Of a stretch of DNA of 47,614 nucleotides, positions 1-8,637 are shown piece by piece. This stretch comes from Enhygromyxa salina (GTDB lineage Bacteria > Myxococcota_A > Polyangia > Nannocystales > Nannocystaceae): positions 1 through 47,614 of the forward strand of contig NZ_PVNK01000227.1 of NCBI RefSeq assembly GCF_002994615.1. The letters are read 5' to 3'. A model generated the notes under the pieces. The model did not search any database, had not been told where the DNA came from, and saw only the letters and a program-made list of their open reading frames with translations. The position numbers and the translations under genes were made by a program. Each line of letters starts with the position of its first letter. Position 1 is the first letter of the stretch.

Positions 1-127
1 CCCCTTCCCCCTCAGGCTCGCCCTCGCCCTCGCCCTCGCCCGCATCGTCGGACACCGGCGCCGTCGTCGGCGAGGCGGCGTCTGGCGGCGCGAAGGCCAG
101 CGTGAGGACGATCGCCGCAGCGAGCAT
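1..127 (-). CDS. Secreted hypothetical protein, N-terminal fragment
   Basis: Only the first 42 codons are inside the window; the rest lies beyond position 1. The ATG at 125-127 opens a typical signal peptide (MLAAAIVLTLAFAPPDAASP) followed by an acidic low-complexity stretch of alternating Gly and Glu encoded by a GAGGGC-type microrepeat. It starts 7 nt after the stop of the isoaspartyl peptidase gene and is probably the last or a later gene of the phoH operon. No function can be assigned from this fragment. Confidence 0.55.
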   Translation of the reverse strand, partial: MLAAAIVLTLAFAPPDAASPTTAPVSDDAGEGEGEGEPEGEG

Positions 128-134
128 CGCTCAC

Positions 135-1076
135 TCATAGCACGGGCGAGGTGGCGTCGTTTGGATCCGCAGGGGCGCTCAGGCCCCCGCGCAGCGGGCT
201 GCCCTCGGCCGCCAGGGCCCAGCTCATGTGCTCGCTGCGGTGGGCGATGGCGAGCGCGCCGCCAGGACCGATCGCGATGAAGCCGACGGCGGCCTCGGAC
301 TCGCCATGGATCTCGTCACACAGCTGCTGCGCGGCCACCTGCAGCCCCGTCTGATGATCGGCGGCTCGGCGCAACAGCTCGTGGCAGCCCACGCGGCTCA
401 TGATCGCCTCGCCGACGCCGGTGCCCAGCGCGGCCCCCAGCGTCGCGTCGGCATAGAAGCCGCAACCGATCAGCGGCGTGTCGCCGACCCGACCGGGCAG
501 CTTGAGCAAGACCCCGCCGGTCGACCCCAGCGCGCACAGGTGCCCGCGGCGATCCATCACGATCGCCCCGACCGTGTCGGCCCGGTTGTCGGCGACCAGC
601 TCGCCCGCGCGCGCGCTGGCGTAGCGGGCCTGGGCCTTCGCGGTCCAGACCCGCTCGCGGCCGAAGCGACCGACGCCGACGGACTCGGCGAAGCCCCGGG
701 CGCCGTCGCCGACCAGCAGCCCGTGCTCGCTGCGCTCCATCACGGCCCGGGCGAGCTCGGAGGCGTCGGCGATCTCGCGGACCGCCGCGACCGCCCCGCT
801 GGCGCGGTCGCGTGAGCGCATGATGCCCGCGTCGGCCTCGAACTCGCCGCTCGCGTTCATGCAGGCGCCCCGCCCCGCGTTGAAGGTTGGATCGTCCTCG
901 AGCACGCGGACCGCGGTGATCGCCGCGTCGACGCAGGCGTCCTCGCGCTCGCCGAGCTCGACGAGACGGGCGAGGCCGCGGGTCGCGGCAGCGCGCGCGC
1001 CTGCGACGGCCGCCTCACGCAGGTCGGCGGCGATCGTCCCGGCGCCACCGTGAACAAAGACCAGGCCGGGGCTCAT
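135..1076 (-). CDS. iaaA: Isoaspartyl peptidase / plant-type L-asparaginase (Ntn hydrolase)
   Basis: Predicted 313-residue threonine-dependent N-terminal-nucleophile hydrolase of the isoaspartyl peptidase/type 2 asparaginase family, which removes beta-aspartyl residues from isoaspartyl dipeptides and hydrolyses asparagine. Visible landmarks are the N-terminal VFVHGGAGTI strand, the AGRGACMNASGEFEADAGIM segment, and the autoprocessing site ADTVGAIVMD, where Thr168 would become the new N-terminus of the beta chain, followed by GSTGG and GRVGDTPLIGCG. The ATG at 1074-1076 overlaps the ybeY stop as ATGA, indicating translational coupling. A much longer in-frame extension upstream overlaps ybeY and is not coding. 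Length is normal. Family assignment is firm; the preferred substrate is not determined. Confidence 0.9.
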   Translation of the reverse strand: MSPGLVFVHGGAGTIAADLREAAVAGARAAATRGLARLVELGEREDACVDAAITAVRVLEDDPTFNAGRGACMNASGEFEADAGIMRSRDRASGAVAAVREIADASELARAVMERSEHGLLVGDGARGFAESVGVGRFGRERVWTAKAQARYASARAGELVADNRADTVGAIVMDRRGHLCALGSTGGVLLKLPGRVGDTPLIGCGFYADATLGAALGTGVGEAIMSRVGCHELLRRAADHQTGLQVAAQQLCDEIHGESEAAVGFIAIGPGGALAIAHRSEHMSWALAAEGSPLRGGLSAPADPNDATSPVL

Positions 1077-1642
1077 CGCCGGGCCCTCGACCCCCGCTTG
1101 GGGGCCGCCTCGTGGACCGTCTCGTGGGCCGTGAGGAGCCGGGGCGCGTAGGGCCGGGGCGGGTCGGCGACGTGCAAGGTTCGAAGCACGCGCTGCTCGA
1201 GCCGATGCATGCGCCGACCCTCGTGGCGATCGCCGTGATCGTGTCCGAGCAGGTGCACGAGGCCGTGGACCACGAGCACGGTGGCCTCGTTCAGGCGGGC
1301 CACGCTCGACGCCGCGCCGGCCTGACGCTCGACCGCGTCCCAGTCGATCACGATGTCGCCGAGCGACCCGGGGAGCCCGGGCGCCTGGGGGGCCCCGGCC
1401 GCCGCGGGCGTGAACGAGAGGACGTCCGTCGGGCCCGGCTCGTCCATGTACGCGAGGTGGAGCTCGGCCATCTCCTCGTCCTCGACGATGCGCAGGCCCA
1501 GCGAGCGCAGGGCGGCGGCGTCGAGCCCCAGGCACTGGCCTGCGCGGCGGGTCCGGCGTGAGAGCAGCGCGACCACACGCGGCGCGACGCGCCCGCGCAG
1601 CTGCGGCGAAACGAAGAAGTACGGGGTCGGAAGCAAGGGCAT
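1073..1642 (-). CDS. ybeY: Endoribonuclease YbeY (16S rRNA maturation factor)
   Basis: Predicted 189-residue YbeY, a zinc-dependent single-strand endoribonuclease involved in 16S rRNA 3' maturation and ribosome quality control in the cytoplasm. The metal site H-x3-H-x5-H is intact as HGLVHLLGHDH (His126, His130, His136), preceded by the usual DVLSF and GDIVI motifs. The ATG at 1640-1642 lies 3 nt after the HD-GYP stop and the stop overlaps the peptidase start by 4 nt, so it sits inside a tight operon. The classical phoH-ybeY neighbourhood is kept, but with two other genes inserted between them. Confidence 0.93.
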   Translation of the reverse strand: MPLLPTPYFFVSPQLRGRVAPRVVALLSRRTRRAGQCLGLDAAALRSLGLRIVEDEEMAELHLAYMDEPGPTDVLSFTPAAAGAPQAPGLPGSLGDIVIDWDAVERQAGAASSVARLNEATVLVVHGLVHLLGHDHGDRHEGRRMHRLEQRVLRTLHVADPPRPYAPRLLTAHETVHEAAPKRGSRARR

Positions 1643-1645
1643 GGA

Positions 1646-3580
1646 TCAGGGCCGGGCGAGCTCGATCTTCTCGTAGACCCGCCCGCCCACAAAGGCCTCG
1701 AACAAGTCCCGGTCGAGCTTGCCGCCGGCGACCTCGGCCTCGAGGATGGCGAGGGCGCGCTCGATGGGCACGGCCCGTTTGTAGGGCCGATCGGCGGCCG
1801 TGAGCGCGTCGAAGATGTCGGCGATCGTCATCATCCGGGTCTGGATTGGGATCTCTTCGGCGGTGATGCCGTTGGGGTAGCCGGTGCCGTCGAGGTACTC
1901 GTGGTGTTTGCCGGCGATGTCGGGCACGCGCATGAGCTTGCGGCCCCAGGGGATCTGCTCGAGGAAGTGGAAGGTGTGGACGACGTGGCTCTGGATCTCC
2001 TTGCGCTCGGCCTCGGTCAGGCTTCCGCGCGAGATCAGCAGCGACTCGACGTCGCCGGGCTCGAGCAGGCGAATCTCCCGGGCGTCCCCGTCGGCGAAGG
2101 AGCGGCGCTCGAGCGCCCGGATCCCGGCCGAGCAGTCCTCGGTCAAGATTGAGGGCTCGTTGGCGGCCTCGACGAGGGCCTGGAGCTCGTCAATGTCGGT
2201 CAGGATCTCGGCGAGCCGAGCCTGAAACTCGGCGTCGGTCTCGGCCTCGCGCCCCGGACCGCCGCGGAGGCGGCTCTGGAGCAGGTGCAGGCGCATGGCC
2301 GTGCGCATGTGATCGAAGCGGCTCATGACCCGGGCGCGCTGGCCCGGGTAGAGCTTCTTGGCCTTGATGAGCACGTCTTCGCGGACGCCGACCTTGCCGA
2401 AGTCGTGGAGCAGCGCGGCGTACTCGAGCTCGCGCAGCGACTCACGATCAAACCAGACCTGCGCCAGCGGGCCGTCGTCGGCCCGGTCGACGACCTCGGC
2501 GAGCCCGATCGTCAGGGCCGCGACGCGCTCGCTGTGGCCGCTGGTGGTCGGGTCGCGCTGCTCGATCGCCTTGACGCTGGCGCGGACGAAGCCCTCGAAC
2601 AGGGCCTCGATCTCCTCGTAGAGCCGCGCGTTCTCCAGCGCGACCGCGCCCTGGGCTGCGAGCGCTCGGCACAGGCGCTCGGCGTCGGCGTCGAAGGGGA
2701 CGACCCGTCGGTTGAAGTCCTCGTCGCTTCGCAGCGGGCGTGTGTCGTGGGGGTTCACGCGGGCGTTGATCAGCTGGATCGCCCCGAGCGCGTCGCCGTC
2801 GGGGGGCAGCATCGGGACCGTGAGCATCGAGCGGGTCTGGTAGCCGAGGCGCTCGTCGAAGCTCCGGTCGTGGGGGAAGCTGCGTCCGTTGCAGCTGCGA
2901 TCCTCGATGTCTTCGCCGTAGCAGTCTCGCAAGGTGATCGGCTCACCCCCGAGCACGCACGCGCCGACGACCGAGCCCTCGTTGATCGCAACCACGAACT
3001 CGTCGAAGCGCGCGTCGGGCAGCGACGCGTTCTCGGCGAAGCGAAAGCGCAGCTTGGACGGCCTGGCCGCGCGCGCCGAATTTTCGCTGTCGCCTTCTTC
3101 TCGGCTCGGGGCCTCGACCACGTAGATCGAGCCGGCGTCGGCCCCGGTGATGCGTCGGGCCTCGCCGAGGATCAGCTCGAGCAGCACGCTCGGGTCGCGC
3201 TCGGCGACGAGCGCGGCTCCGACGTCGAGCAGCTTGTCGACCAGCTCGGCCCGTCGTCGCTGCCGCGCGGCGCCGATCCCCGCACGGATCGCGTGGTCGA
3301 CGACGACCGCGGTGGCGGGGAGCGGCAGGAGCTGGACACGGTCGCCGCGGACGCGGCGGAGGGCCTCCGCGAGCGCATCTCCGGCCCCGACGATGAGGGC
3401 GATGTCGAAGCCGCTCGGGAGCTCGGCGCCCGGACTCAGGACCGCGAGCTCGGCGCCGCGCTGATGGATCCGGACGCTGCCGGGCCCGATGCGTTCGATC
3501 TGGATCGCCTCGAAGTTCCCCTCGATGCGGTCGAGCACTCCGGCGAAATCGCCGATCGGCGCGGTGGCTGGCGCGTCCAT
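1646..3580 (-). CDS. GAF and HD-GYP domain protein, probable cyclic-di-GMP phosphodiesterase
   Basis: Predicted 644-residue cytoplasmic signalling protein. An N-terminal region of about 150 residues has no recognised fold; a GAF domain follows (about 175-335, with SMLTVPMLPPDGDALGAIQL), and the C-terminal half is HD-GYP. The catalytic HD pair is His392-Asp393 in LLHDFGKVG, and the signature HHEYLDGTGYPNG has the GYP triad at 567-569, followed by TRMMTIADIFDALTAADRPY. HD-GYP enzymes hydrolyse cyclic-di-GMP or related dinucleotides; substrate here is inferred. The ATG at 3578-3580 is chosen because it starts the conserved region and because a perfect TATAAT lies only 10 nt upstream. It is followed after 3 nt by ybeY. 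Confidence 0.85.
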   Translation of the reverse strand: MDAPATAPIGDFAGVLDRIEGNFEAIQIERIGPGSVRIHQRGAELAVLSPGAELPSGFDIALIVGAGDALAEALRRVRGDRVQLLPLPATAVVVDHAIRAGIGAARQRRRAELVDKLLDVGAALVAERDPSVLLELILGEARRITGADAGSIYVVEAPSREEGDSENSARAARPSKLRFRFAENASLPDARFDEFVVAINEGSVVGACVLGGEPITLRDCYGEDIEDRSCNGRSFPHDRSFDERLGYQTRSMLTVPMLPPDGDALGAIQLINARVNPHDTRPLRSDEDFNRRVVPFDADAERLCRALAAQGAVALENARLYEEIEALFEGFVRASVKAIEQRDPTTSGHSERVAALTIGLAEVVDRADDGPLAQVWFDRESLRELEYAALLHDFGKVGVREDVLIKAKKLYPGQRARVMSRFDHMRTAMRLHLLQSRLRGGPGREAETDAEFQARLAEILTDIDELQALVEAANEPSILTEDCSAGIRALERRSFADGDAREIRLLEPGDVESLLISRGSLTEAERKEIQSHVVHTFHFLEQIPWGRKLMRVPDIAGKHHEYLDGTGYPNGITAEEIPIQTRMMTIADIFDALTAADRPYKRAVPIERALAILEAEVAGGKLDRDLFEAFVGGRVYEKIELARP

Positions 3581-3590
3581 CAGATGCTCG

Positions 3591-3596
3591 ATTATA
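3591..3596 (-). promoter_or_regulatory. Putative -10 element of the HD-GYP gene
   Basis: On the minus strand the hexamer reads TATAAT, a perfect sigma-70 type -10 box, ending 10 nt before the HD-GYP ATG. A transcript starting the usual 6-8 nt downstream would have almost no leader. No good -35 or Shine-Dalgarno sequence is visible. It lies in the 124 nt gap after the tldD-like gene, so it would be an internal operon promoter. Confidence 0.4.
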
Positions 3597-3704
3597 GCTG
3601 CGCTGGCGGTCGCGCCGGTCGGGACCGCAGGTGTGCGCGAGGTTGGCCTGGTGATGTCATTCGAGTGTTCCGGATCGTATCTTGGCCGGGTGGGGATCGC
3701 GGGC

Positions 3705-5450
3705 TCAGCGGCGTCGGCGGCGACGGCCCCGTTCGCGCAGGCGGCCTGTACGCCCCCCGGAGCCGTCGTCCGCGAAGGGTGGCGGCAACAGCGGCTCATG
3801 AAAACCCGTGCGGCTGGCCTGCTGGAGTTCGACCTCGGATAGCACGATCGCGGGCGCCGCCCCACCGACCGGCACCGAGCCGCTCTCTGCGTAGCAGTGT
3901 CCGTGGTCGACCCCCGGCTCGCCACCGAACGAGACGATCCGTTGCAGCGCCGACAGCGGCGTGCCGATCAGCTCCAGATCGCGGACACGCCGCCGCGCGC
4001 CCGTTTCCACGTCGAGGAGCTCGACATGGGCGAGCTCACCCTTGAACACTTGAAAATCGTAGCTGTCGGTCGCGGTCTCGCCCGCGCGCACGCGGTGGAT
4101 GAGCGCGGCGTGGCGGCGGCCCGAGGCGCGCGCGAGCTCGATGAGCTCACGCTCGAGCGCCGCCTGATCCTGGTCGTGGCTGGCTTCGCTCTCGACGATC
4201 AGGTTGCCCATCCGCGCCATCGGTCGCTCGACTCCGGCGCTGCGTCCGTGCCCGTTGGAGCGCTCGGGCTTCGGCGGTTCCCCCCCGCGACCGGGGCTGC
4301 TCTGATCGGGCAGCGGCGTGCGGTTGCGGAGGAAGCCGACGAGGAGCCCGTCGCGGACGAGCTCGGCGCGCTGGGCCGGCACGCCCTCGTCGTCGATCCG
4401 ATAGCTGCCCCACAGCGAGTGTCCGCGGTGCTCGGTGAGCGTCGGATCGTCGAACACGTGGAGTCCGGGGGGCAAGATCCGCTCGCCCAGCATCCGCGCG
4501 AAGGTTCGGGTCTCGCCTCGGGCCCCGAGCCGGTTGCCCTCGACGCGGTGGCCGAGGGCCTCGTGGAACATGGTGCTCGCGGCCTGGCCCGAGAGCAGCG
4601 CGGGGCCGATGAACGAGCCCGGGCTGTCGGCCTCGCGCAGCTCGTGGAGCTCGGCGACGACCTCGTCGAAGAGCCTGGCCATGGCCGCGGCGTCGAGCAT
4701 CTCGTCGAGCGTGCGGGCGGGCCAGGCACGCGCGGCCTCGACGTAGACGCCGTCGTCGGTCAGCACGAAGCCGCGGACCTCGAACTCGAGCCACAGGTCC
4801 GAGGTCCGCACGAGGCTGCCCTCGGTGTCGACGAGCCAGCGATGGATCCGCTCGCCGCGGATCGACAAGGTGGGATCGTGGATCTCGGGGTGGTCGAGCA
4901 GCCTCCGCGACAGCTCGACGAGCTCCTGCGACCAGCGTTCGATCGGCAGCGGGCTGTCGTCGAGGGCCTCGAGGTGGCGCGTGGCCTGCTCGCGGGTGAA
5001 GCTCGCGACCTCGTCGCGGAGGTACTCGGCGACCATGGCCTTGCGGTGGTCGTAGTAGTCCTCGAGCGCCTCGTCGAACTTCATCTGCGTCAGCTTCCAC
5101 AGCGCGCAGCGCAGGGCCATCGGCTCGAGGTCGTCGGGCGCGAGCAGCCAGTCGGCGCTCTCGCGCTCGGACTGATCGCCGTCGAGGCCACCATCGAACA
5201 CGTTGTCGAATTCGTGAGACCCGACCCGGACCTCGACCTCCAACCTGCCCCGAAGCTTGTCCCGGCGCCGCAGCAGCGAGCCGTGGGCGGCCTCAATCAG
5301 CAGCTCGCGCTCACGACGAAGGGCGTAGCGAAGGTAGTAAGGCCGGGGATTGCCCGGGACCCGCAGGCCCTGCTGCGAGCGACGAAGCTCGGCCGTCATG
5401 GCGGCGAGCAAGGGATCGGTGGCGGCTGCGCTTTGTTCGGCTCCGTGCAT
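3705..5450 (-). CDS. TldD/PmbA family metalloprotease
   Basis: Predicted 581-residue TldD-like zinc metallopeptidase. The metal-binding HExxxH motif is present as HEALGH at residues 296-301, in the context MFHEALGHRVEGNRLG typical of TldD. E. coli TldD works as a heterodimer with PmbA/TldE in proteolysis of modified peptides such as microcin B17 and CcdA; no TldE partner is seen here, so it may act alone, with a distant partner, or on another substrate. The N-terminal 200 residues resemble a family version with an extended charged region, and the C-terminus ends in an Arg-rich tail. The ATG at 5448-5450 follows the phoH stop by 9 nt. Confidence 0.82.
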   Translation of the reverse strand: MHGAEQSAAATDPLLAAMTAELRRSQQGLRVPGNPRPYYLRYALRRERELLIEAAHGSLLRRRDKLRGRLEVEVRVGSHEFDNVFDGGLDGDQSERESADWLLAPDDLEPMALRCALWKLTQMKFDEALEDYYDHRKAMVAEYLRDEVASFTREQATRHLEALDDSPLPIERWSQELVELSRRLLDHPEIHDPTLSIRGERIHRWLVDTEGSLVRTSDLWLEFEVRGFVLTDDGVYVEAARAWPARTLDEMLDAAAMARLFDEVVAELHELREADSPGSFIGPALLSGQAASTMFHEALGHRVEGNRLGARGETRTFARMLGERILPPGLHVFDDPTLTEHRGHSLWGSYRIDDEGVPAQRAELVRDGLLVGFLRNRTPLPDQSSPGRGGEPPKPERSNGHGRSAGVERPMARMGNLIVESEASHDQDQAALERELIELARASGRRHAALIHRVRAGETATDSYDFQVFKGELAHVELLDVETGARRRVRDLELIGTPLSALQRIVSFGGEPGVDHGHCYAESGSVPVGGAAPAIVLSEVELQQASRTGFHEPLLPPPFADDGSGGRTGRLRERGRRRRRR

Positions 5451-5459
5451 GGCGCTGGA

Positions 5460-6497
5460 TCACCCGTCGCGGCCGCGCTCACGCGCCTGGCCGTGTTGCT
5501 GGGCCCGCCGCTCTTCGCGTCGCTCGGCGCGCTCGCGGGTGTCTTGCTCGTAGGCGCGGACGATGTCCTGGACGAGCGGGTGACGCATCACGTCGTTGCC
5601 CGTGAACTTGCAGACCGAGACCGACGGAACGCCCGAGAGCACGCGGATCGCATGGTTGAGGCCGCTGCGCTCGCGGCCGTCGAGGTCGCGCTGCGAGGGA
5701 TCGCCCGTGACCACCGTCCAGGTCCCGATTCCGATCCGCGTGAGCAGCATCTTCATCTGCTCGCGGGTCGTGTTCTGAGCCTCGTCGAGGATCACGAAGG
5801 CGTCGTTGAGGGTCCGGCCACGCATGTAGGCGAGCGGCGCGATCTCGATCACCCCCTGCTCCATCATGCGCTGGACCTTGGGGCCGTCGAGCATGTCGTA
5901 GAGGCCGTCGTAGAGCGGTCGCATGTAGGGGCTGACCTTCTCTTCGAGGGTGCCCGGCAAGAACCCGAGGTTCTCGCCGGCCTCGACCGCCGGGCGGCTG
6001 AGGATGATGCGGCGGACCTGCTTGTCTTGCAGCCGGCGCACGGCCATGGCGACGGCCAAGAAGGTCTTGCCCGTGCCCGCGGGGCCGACCCCGAACACCA
6101 GGTTGTTGCGCCGCATCGAGTCGACGTAGTGCTTCTGGGCCAGGCTGCGCGGCGAGATTGCTTTGCCGCTGCTCTTGGTGATGATCACGTCATCGTAGAC
6201 AGCGGTGAGCTCGGCCTCGGGATCCTTGCTGAGGATCTCGATGCCGCGGGCGACGTCGGTCGGGAGCATCGGCCGGCCCGTGCGCGCGAGGCCGAACATC
6301 TGCTTGAGCAGGCGCTCGACGAGGTCGAGGCCCTCGGCCTCTCCGTTGAGCGTGACCTCGGTGCCGCGCACGTGTAGCGCGACCCCCGTCGAGCGCTCGA
6401 GCTCGGCGACGGTCCGCTTGGACTCGGACGGCGAGCCGAGCACGAGCTGGAGGGCGCGCTGATCGTTAAACACCAATTTGCGGGTCTCAGAGCTCAC
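5460..6497 (-). CDS. phoH: PhoH family P-loop ATPase (YbeZ type)
   Basis: Predicted 345-residue PhoH/YbeZ ATPase: an N-terminal KH-like segment, then a P-loop NTPase with Walker A GPAGTGKT (Lys144 in this numbering) and Walker B VILDEAQNT, then VVTGDPSQRDL and FTGNDVMRHPLVQDIV typical of the family. YbeZ works with YbeY in RNA metabolism and ribosome maturation. The GTG at 6495-6497 is preferred because GAGGA sits 7 nt upstream; two GTG codons at 6524 and 6521 are in frame but have no ribosome-binding site. It is the first gene of the operon that ends with ybeY and the peptidase, and is divergent from mazG. Confidence 0.9.
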   Translation of the reverse strand: MSSETRKLVFNDQRALQLVLGSPSESKRTVAELERSTGVALHVRGTEVTLNGEAEGLDLVERLLKQMFGLARTGRPMLPTDVARGIEILSKDPEAELTAVYDDVIITKSSGKAISPRSLAQKHYVDSMRRNNLVFGVGPAGTGKTFLAVAMAVRRLQDKQVRRIILSRPAVEAGENLGFLPGTLEEKVSPYMRPLYDGLYDMLDGPKVQRMMEQGVIEIAPLAYMRGRTLNDAFVILDEAQNTTREQMKMLLTRIGIGTWTVVTGDPSQRDLDGRERSGLNHAIRVLSGVPSVSVCKFTGNDVMRHPLVQDIVRAYEQDTRERAERREERRAQQHGQARERGRDG

Positions 6498-6785
6498 GAC
6501 ATGGTCCTCGGTGGCGATCACCACGAACCCACGGCGCTGCGGCGCCGACGGCGATCACGACTGGATTGAGTCCAGGAAACGATAACAACACTCGCGCGGA
6601 CGGCCCGCGACACCACCGCTTCAGACACGCTCGCAAGCGAAGGCACCTGTGAGCGCGGGGGCTCGGTAGTCGTGGTACTGCACGAGGGTCGAGAAGCTAC
6701 CACGCCCCGGCCAGTGGTCAACGTGAGCGGCGCCGACGGCACCAGACCCCAACCCCCAGGCCCCAGCAGCCAGACCGATCCGATC
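6498..6785. other. Divergent phoH/mazG intergenic region with inverted repeat
   Basis: This gap must hold the promoters of phoH (minus) and mazG (plus). A perfect 7 bp inverted repeat, CGTGGTA at 6671-6677 and TACCACG at 6698-6704 with a 20 nt spacer, is the clearest structure and could be an operator or an RNA hairpin. An AT-richer island (AAACGATAACAACAC, near 6577-6591) stands out from the GC-rich background and may carry promoter elements. In-frame GTG codons for mazG extend back to 6672, so part of the gap might be coding. Confidence 0.35.
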
Positions 6786-7673
6786 GTGAACGAGAAGCGA
6801 GACCTGCCCGTGACCTACGACCCCGCCGAGGTCATCGACCATCGCCCCCACGGACTCCGCGACGGGCTCGACGGCATCCGCGACCTCATGGACCGGCTGC
6901 TCGGAGCGCAGGGCTGCCCGTGGGACCGCGCCCAGACCCTCGACAGCCTCCGCCCCTACCTGATCGAAGAGGCTCACGAGGTGCTCGAGACCCTCGACGC
7001 GGACGACCCCGACGAGCACCGCCGCGAGCTCGGGGATCTGCTGTTTCAGATCGTGTTTCATGCGGCGATCCGCGAGCGCGAGGACCACTTCGACCTCGAC
7101 GGCGTGATCGAGGCGATCCGCAGCAAGATGATCCGCCGTCACCCCCACGTGTTTGGCCCCGACGGCGCCGCGCCGCGCGAGACCCCGGAGGAGGTCGAGG
7201 CCAGGTGGGCGCAGATCAAGGAGGCCGAACGCCAGGCTCGAGGGCGGGCCAGCGCCGAGGCGGACGCGGCGATCCCCAACCCCCTCGCCGGTGTCCCCAA
7301 GGCCCTGTCATCCCTCCAGCGAGCCTGGCGTCTGCAGAACAAGGCCGCGGCCGTGGGCTTCGACTGGCCCGACGTCGAGGGCCCGCTGAGCAAGTCTCGA
7401 GAAGAGTGGGCCGAGCTCGAAGAGGCGATCGAGGCGGGCGACGCCGCGGCGATCGAAGAAGAATTTGGGGATCTCGTGTTCGTGCTCGTCCGGCTCGGGA
7501 CCAAGCTCGGGCTCGAGGCCGAGACCGCGCTGCGCAAGGCCAACCTCAAGTTCGAGCGACGCTTCGGCCACGTGATGCGGCGCTGTCACGAGCAAGGCAT
7601 TGATCCGACGACCGCTGGCCTCGAGCGTCTCGACGGCTTCTGGGACGAGGCCAAGGCGATCGAGCGGAAGTGA
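6786..7673 (+). CDS. mazG: Nucleoside triphosphate pyrophosphohydrolase MazG
   Basis: Predicted 295-residue tandem-domain MazG, which hydrolyses (d)NTPs to monophosphates and pyrophosphate and thereby cleans the nucleotide pool. The first MazG domain contains GCPWDRAQT, the EEAHEVLETLD helix and ELGDLLFQIVFHA; the second has EEWAELEEAIEAGD and EEEFGDLVFVLVRL, giving the paired ExxE...ExxD Mg-binding helices twice. The start is uncertain: GTG codons at 6672, 6723, 6786 and 6810 are all in frame, none with a clear ribosome-binding site. The 6786 start was chosen because homology begins soon after. A CCTGGC/GCCAGG hairpin follows the stop. Confidence 0.88.
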   Translation: MNEKRDLPVTYDPAEVIDHRPHGLRDGLDGIRDLMDRLLGAQGCPWDRAQTLDSLRPYLIEEAHEVLETLDADDPDEHRRELGDLLFQIVFHAAIREREDHFDLDGVIEAIRSKMIRRHPHVFGPDGAAPRETPEEVEARWAQIKEAERQARGRASAEADAAIPNPLAGVPKALSSLQRAWRLQNKAAAVGFDWPDVEGPLSKSREEWAELEEAIEAGDAAAIEEEFGDLVFVLVRLGTKLGLEAETALRKANLKFERRFGHVMRRCHEQGIDPTTAGLERLDGFWDEAKAIERK

Positions 7674-8006
7674 TCTCCTGGCTAGGCTCCTCGCCAGGCG
7701 ACCGCGAGCCACGACAGCCAGGTCGCTCACTTCGAGCTCGAGCGTTGCAACCTACAGCTTGGGTCCTCGTTGTTCGAGGGTGGACGTCGACGAAAGCGGC
7801 CGAAAAAGGGTCGCCGAGCGTCACTCCACCCCGGATGTCGGGGACCGAGTGCCTCGGCGCATCACCCGCGGCTCGATTTTGTCGACGCGACGGCATGGCC
7901 TCCCGCTTGCAGAGAACGAACCCAACCCAACCCGAGCCAACCGAAGTCAACTCAGCCCAGCACGACGTCGAGCGACCCGAGGCCCGACGAGAAAGACGAA
8001 GAAGCG
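7674..8006. other. 333 nt intergenic region after mazG
   Basis: No convincing gene is seen. Immediately after the mazG stop, CCTGGC (7677-7682) and GCCAGG (7693-7698) can form a 6 bp stem with a 10 nt loop, but no T-tract follows, so it is at best a weak terminator. Around 7917-7945 there is a degenerate AACCC pentamer run. The rest presumably holds the promoter and leader of the next gene. Confidence 0.35.
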
Positions 8007-8609
8007 ATGGTGGTCCCCAACAGCCCGGTACTTCAGCACAGCTACCGCCACCTCGGAGACGGCCACACCAGCGCGGCGCGCCACCTCAGCGTCGCCGCCG
8101 ATGCCCTCAACATGGCGCTGCTGACCCTCGATGGCTCCCCCGATGACGGTCGAGGCGCCAAGCTGGGCCGAGCCGCCACCGCCCGACACTTCCTCGCCGA
8201 GGCCGCGCTCGGCCTCGCCCGCGCTCGGGTCCACGTCCCTGGCATTCGCACCTACGCCGTCAACGTCGTGACCGCGAGCGAGCCGGACGTCGACCGCGAG
8301 CTCGCCCGACTCCACGAGCTGACGACCAAGCTGCTGTGGCGCAACCACACGGTGTTGCCGGGGCGCAAGAAGGCCCAGCCGCTCGCGCCCGAAGACGAGG
8401 CGCAGCTGGCCGCGGTCGTGCGAGATCTCGCTACCCATGCGCGGATCGATCGGGCGATGCGTCACAAGTGGCTGGTCGCGGCGGCGGTGTTTGGCTTCCT
8501 CGCCCCGGTCCTTGGCGTCGCGCTGTACCTGCTGGCAGCCGCGAGCGGGACCTTCGCCGCCGTCGAGCTGGCCCGCGGGGCGGCGCCACCGGTGCTGCCC
8601 GCCGGTTGA
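8007..8609 (+). CDS. Hypothetical membrane-anchored protein
   Basis: Predicted 200-residue protein of unknown function. The N-terminal 150 residues are helical and charged, with ASEPDVDRELARLHELT and an LAPEDEAQLAAVVRDLA segment; a hydrophobic stretch at about residues 152-180 (WLVAAAVFGFLAPVLGVALY and beyond) forms one long or two short membrane helices near the C-terminus. The ATG at 8007 is preceded by a purine-rich GACGAAGAAG that may act as ribosome-binding site. No homologue is recognised. Codon use matches its neighbours. Its stop lies 28 nt from the stop of the convergent gene. Confidence 0.6.
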   Translation: MVVPNSPVLQHSYRHLGDGHTSAARHLSVAADALNMALLTLDGSPDDGRGAKLGRAATARHFLAEAALGLARARVHVPGIRTYAVNVVTASEPDVDRELARLHELTTKLLWRNHTVLPGRKKAQPLAPEDEAQLAAVVRDLATHARIDRAMRHKWLVAAAVFGFLAPVLGVALYLLAAASGTFAAVELARGAAPPVLPAG

Positions 8610-8637
8610 GCGCCGGCGCCCGCCTCGGGTTGGCCCC

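Noticed and set aside
3897..6377. An 826-codon plus-strand frame opposite the tldD-like and phoH genes
   Set aside because: The minus strand carries clear HExxxH and Walker motifs here; the plus frame is a composition artefact.
6498..6524. PhoH start at GTG 6524
   Set aside because: No ribosome-binding site precedes it, whereas GAGGA lies at proper distance before the GTG at 6497; the extra nine codons add no conserved sequence.
7674..8006. Small genes on either strand after mazG
   Set aside because: Short frames here have no ribosome-binding site, no motifs and overlap each other on both strands.
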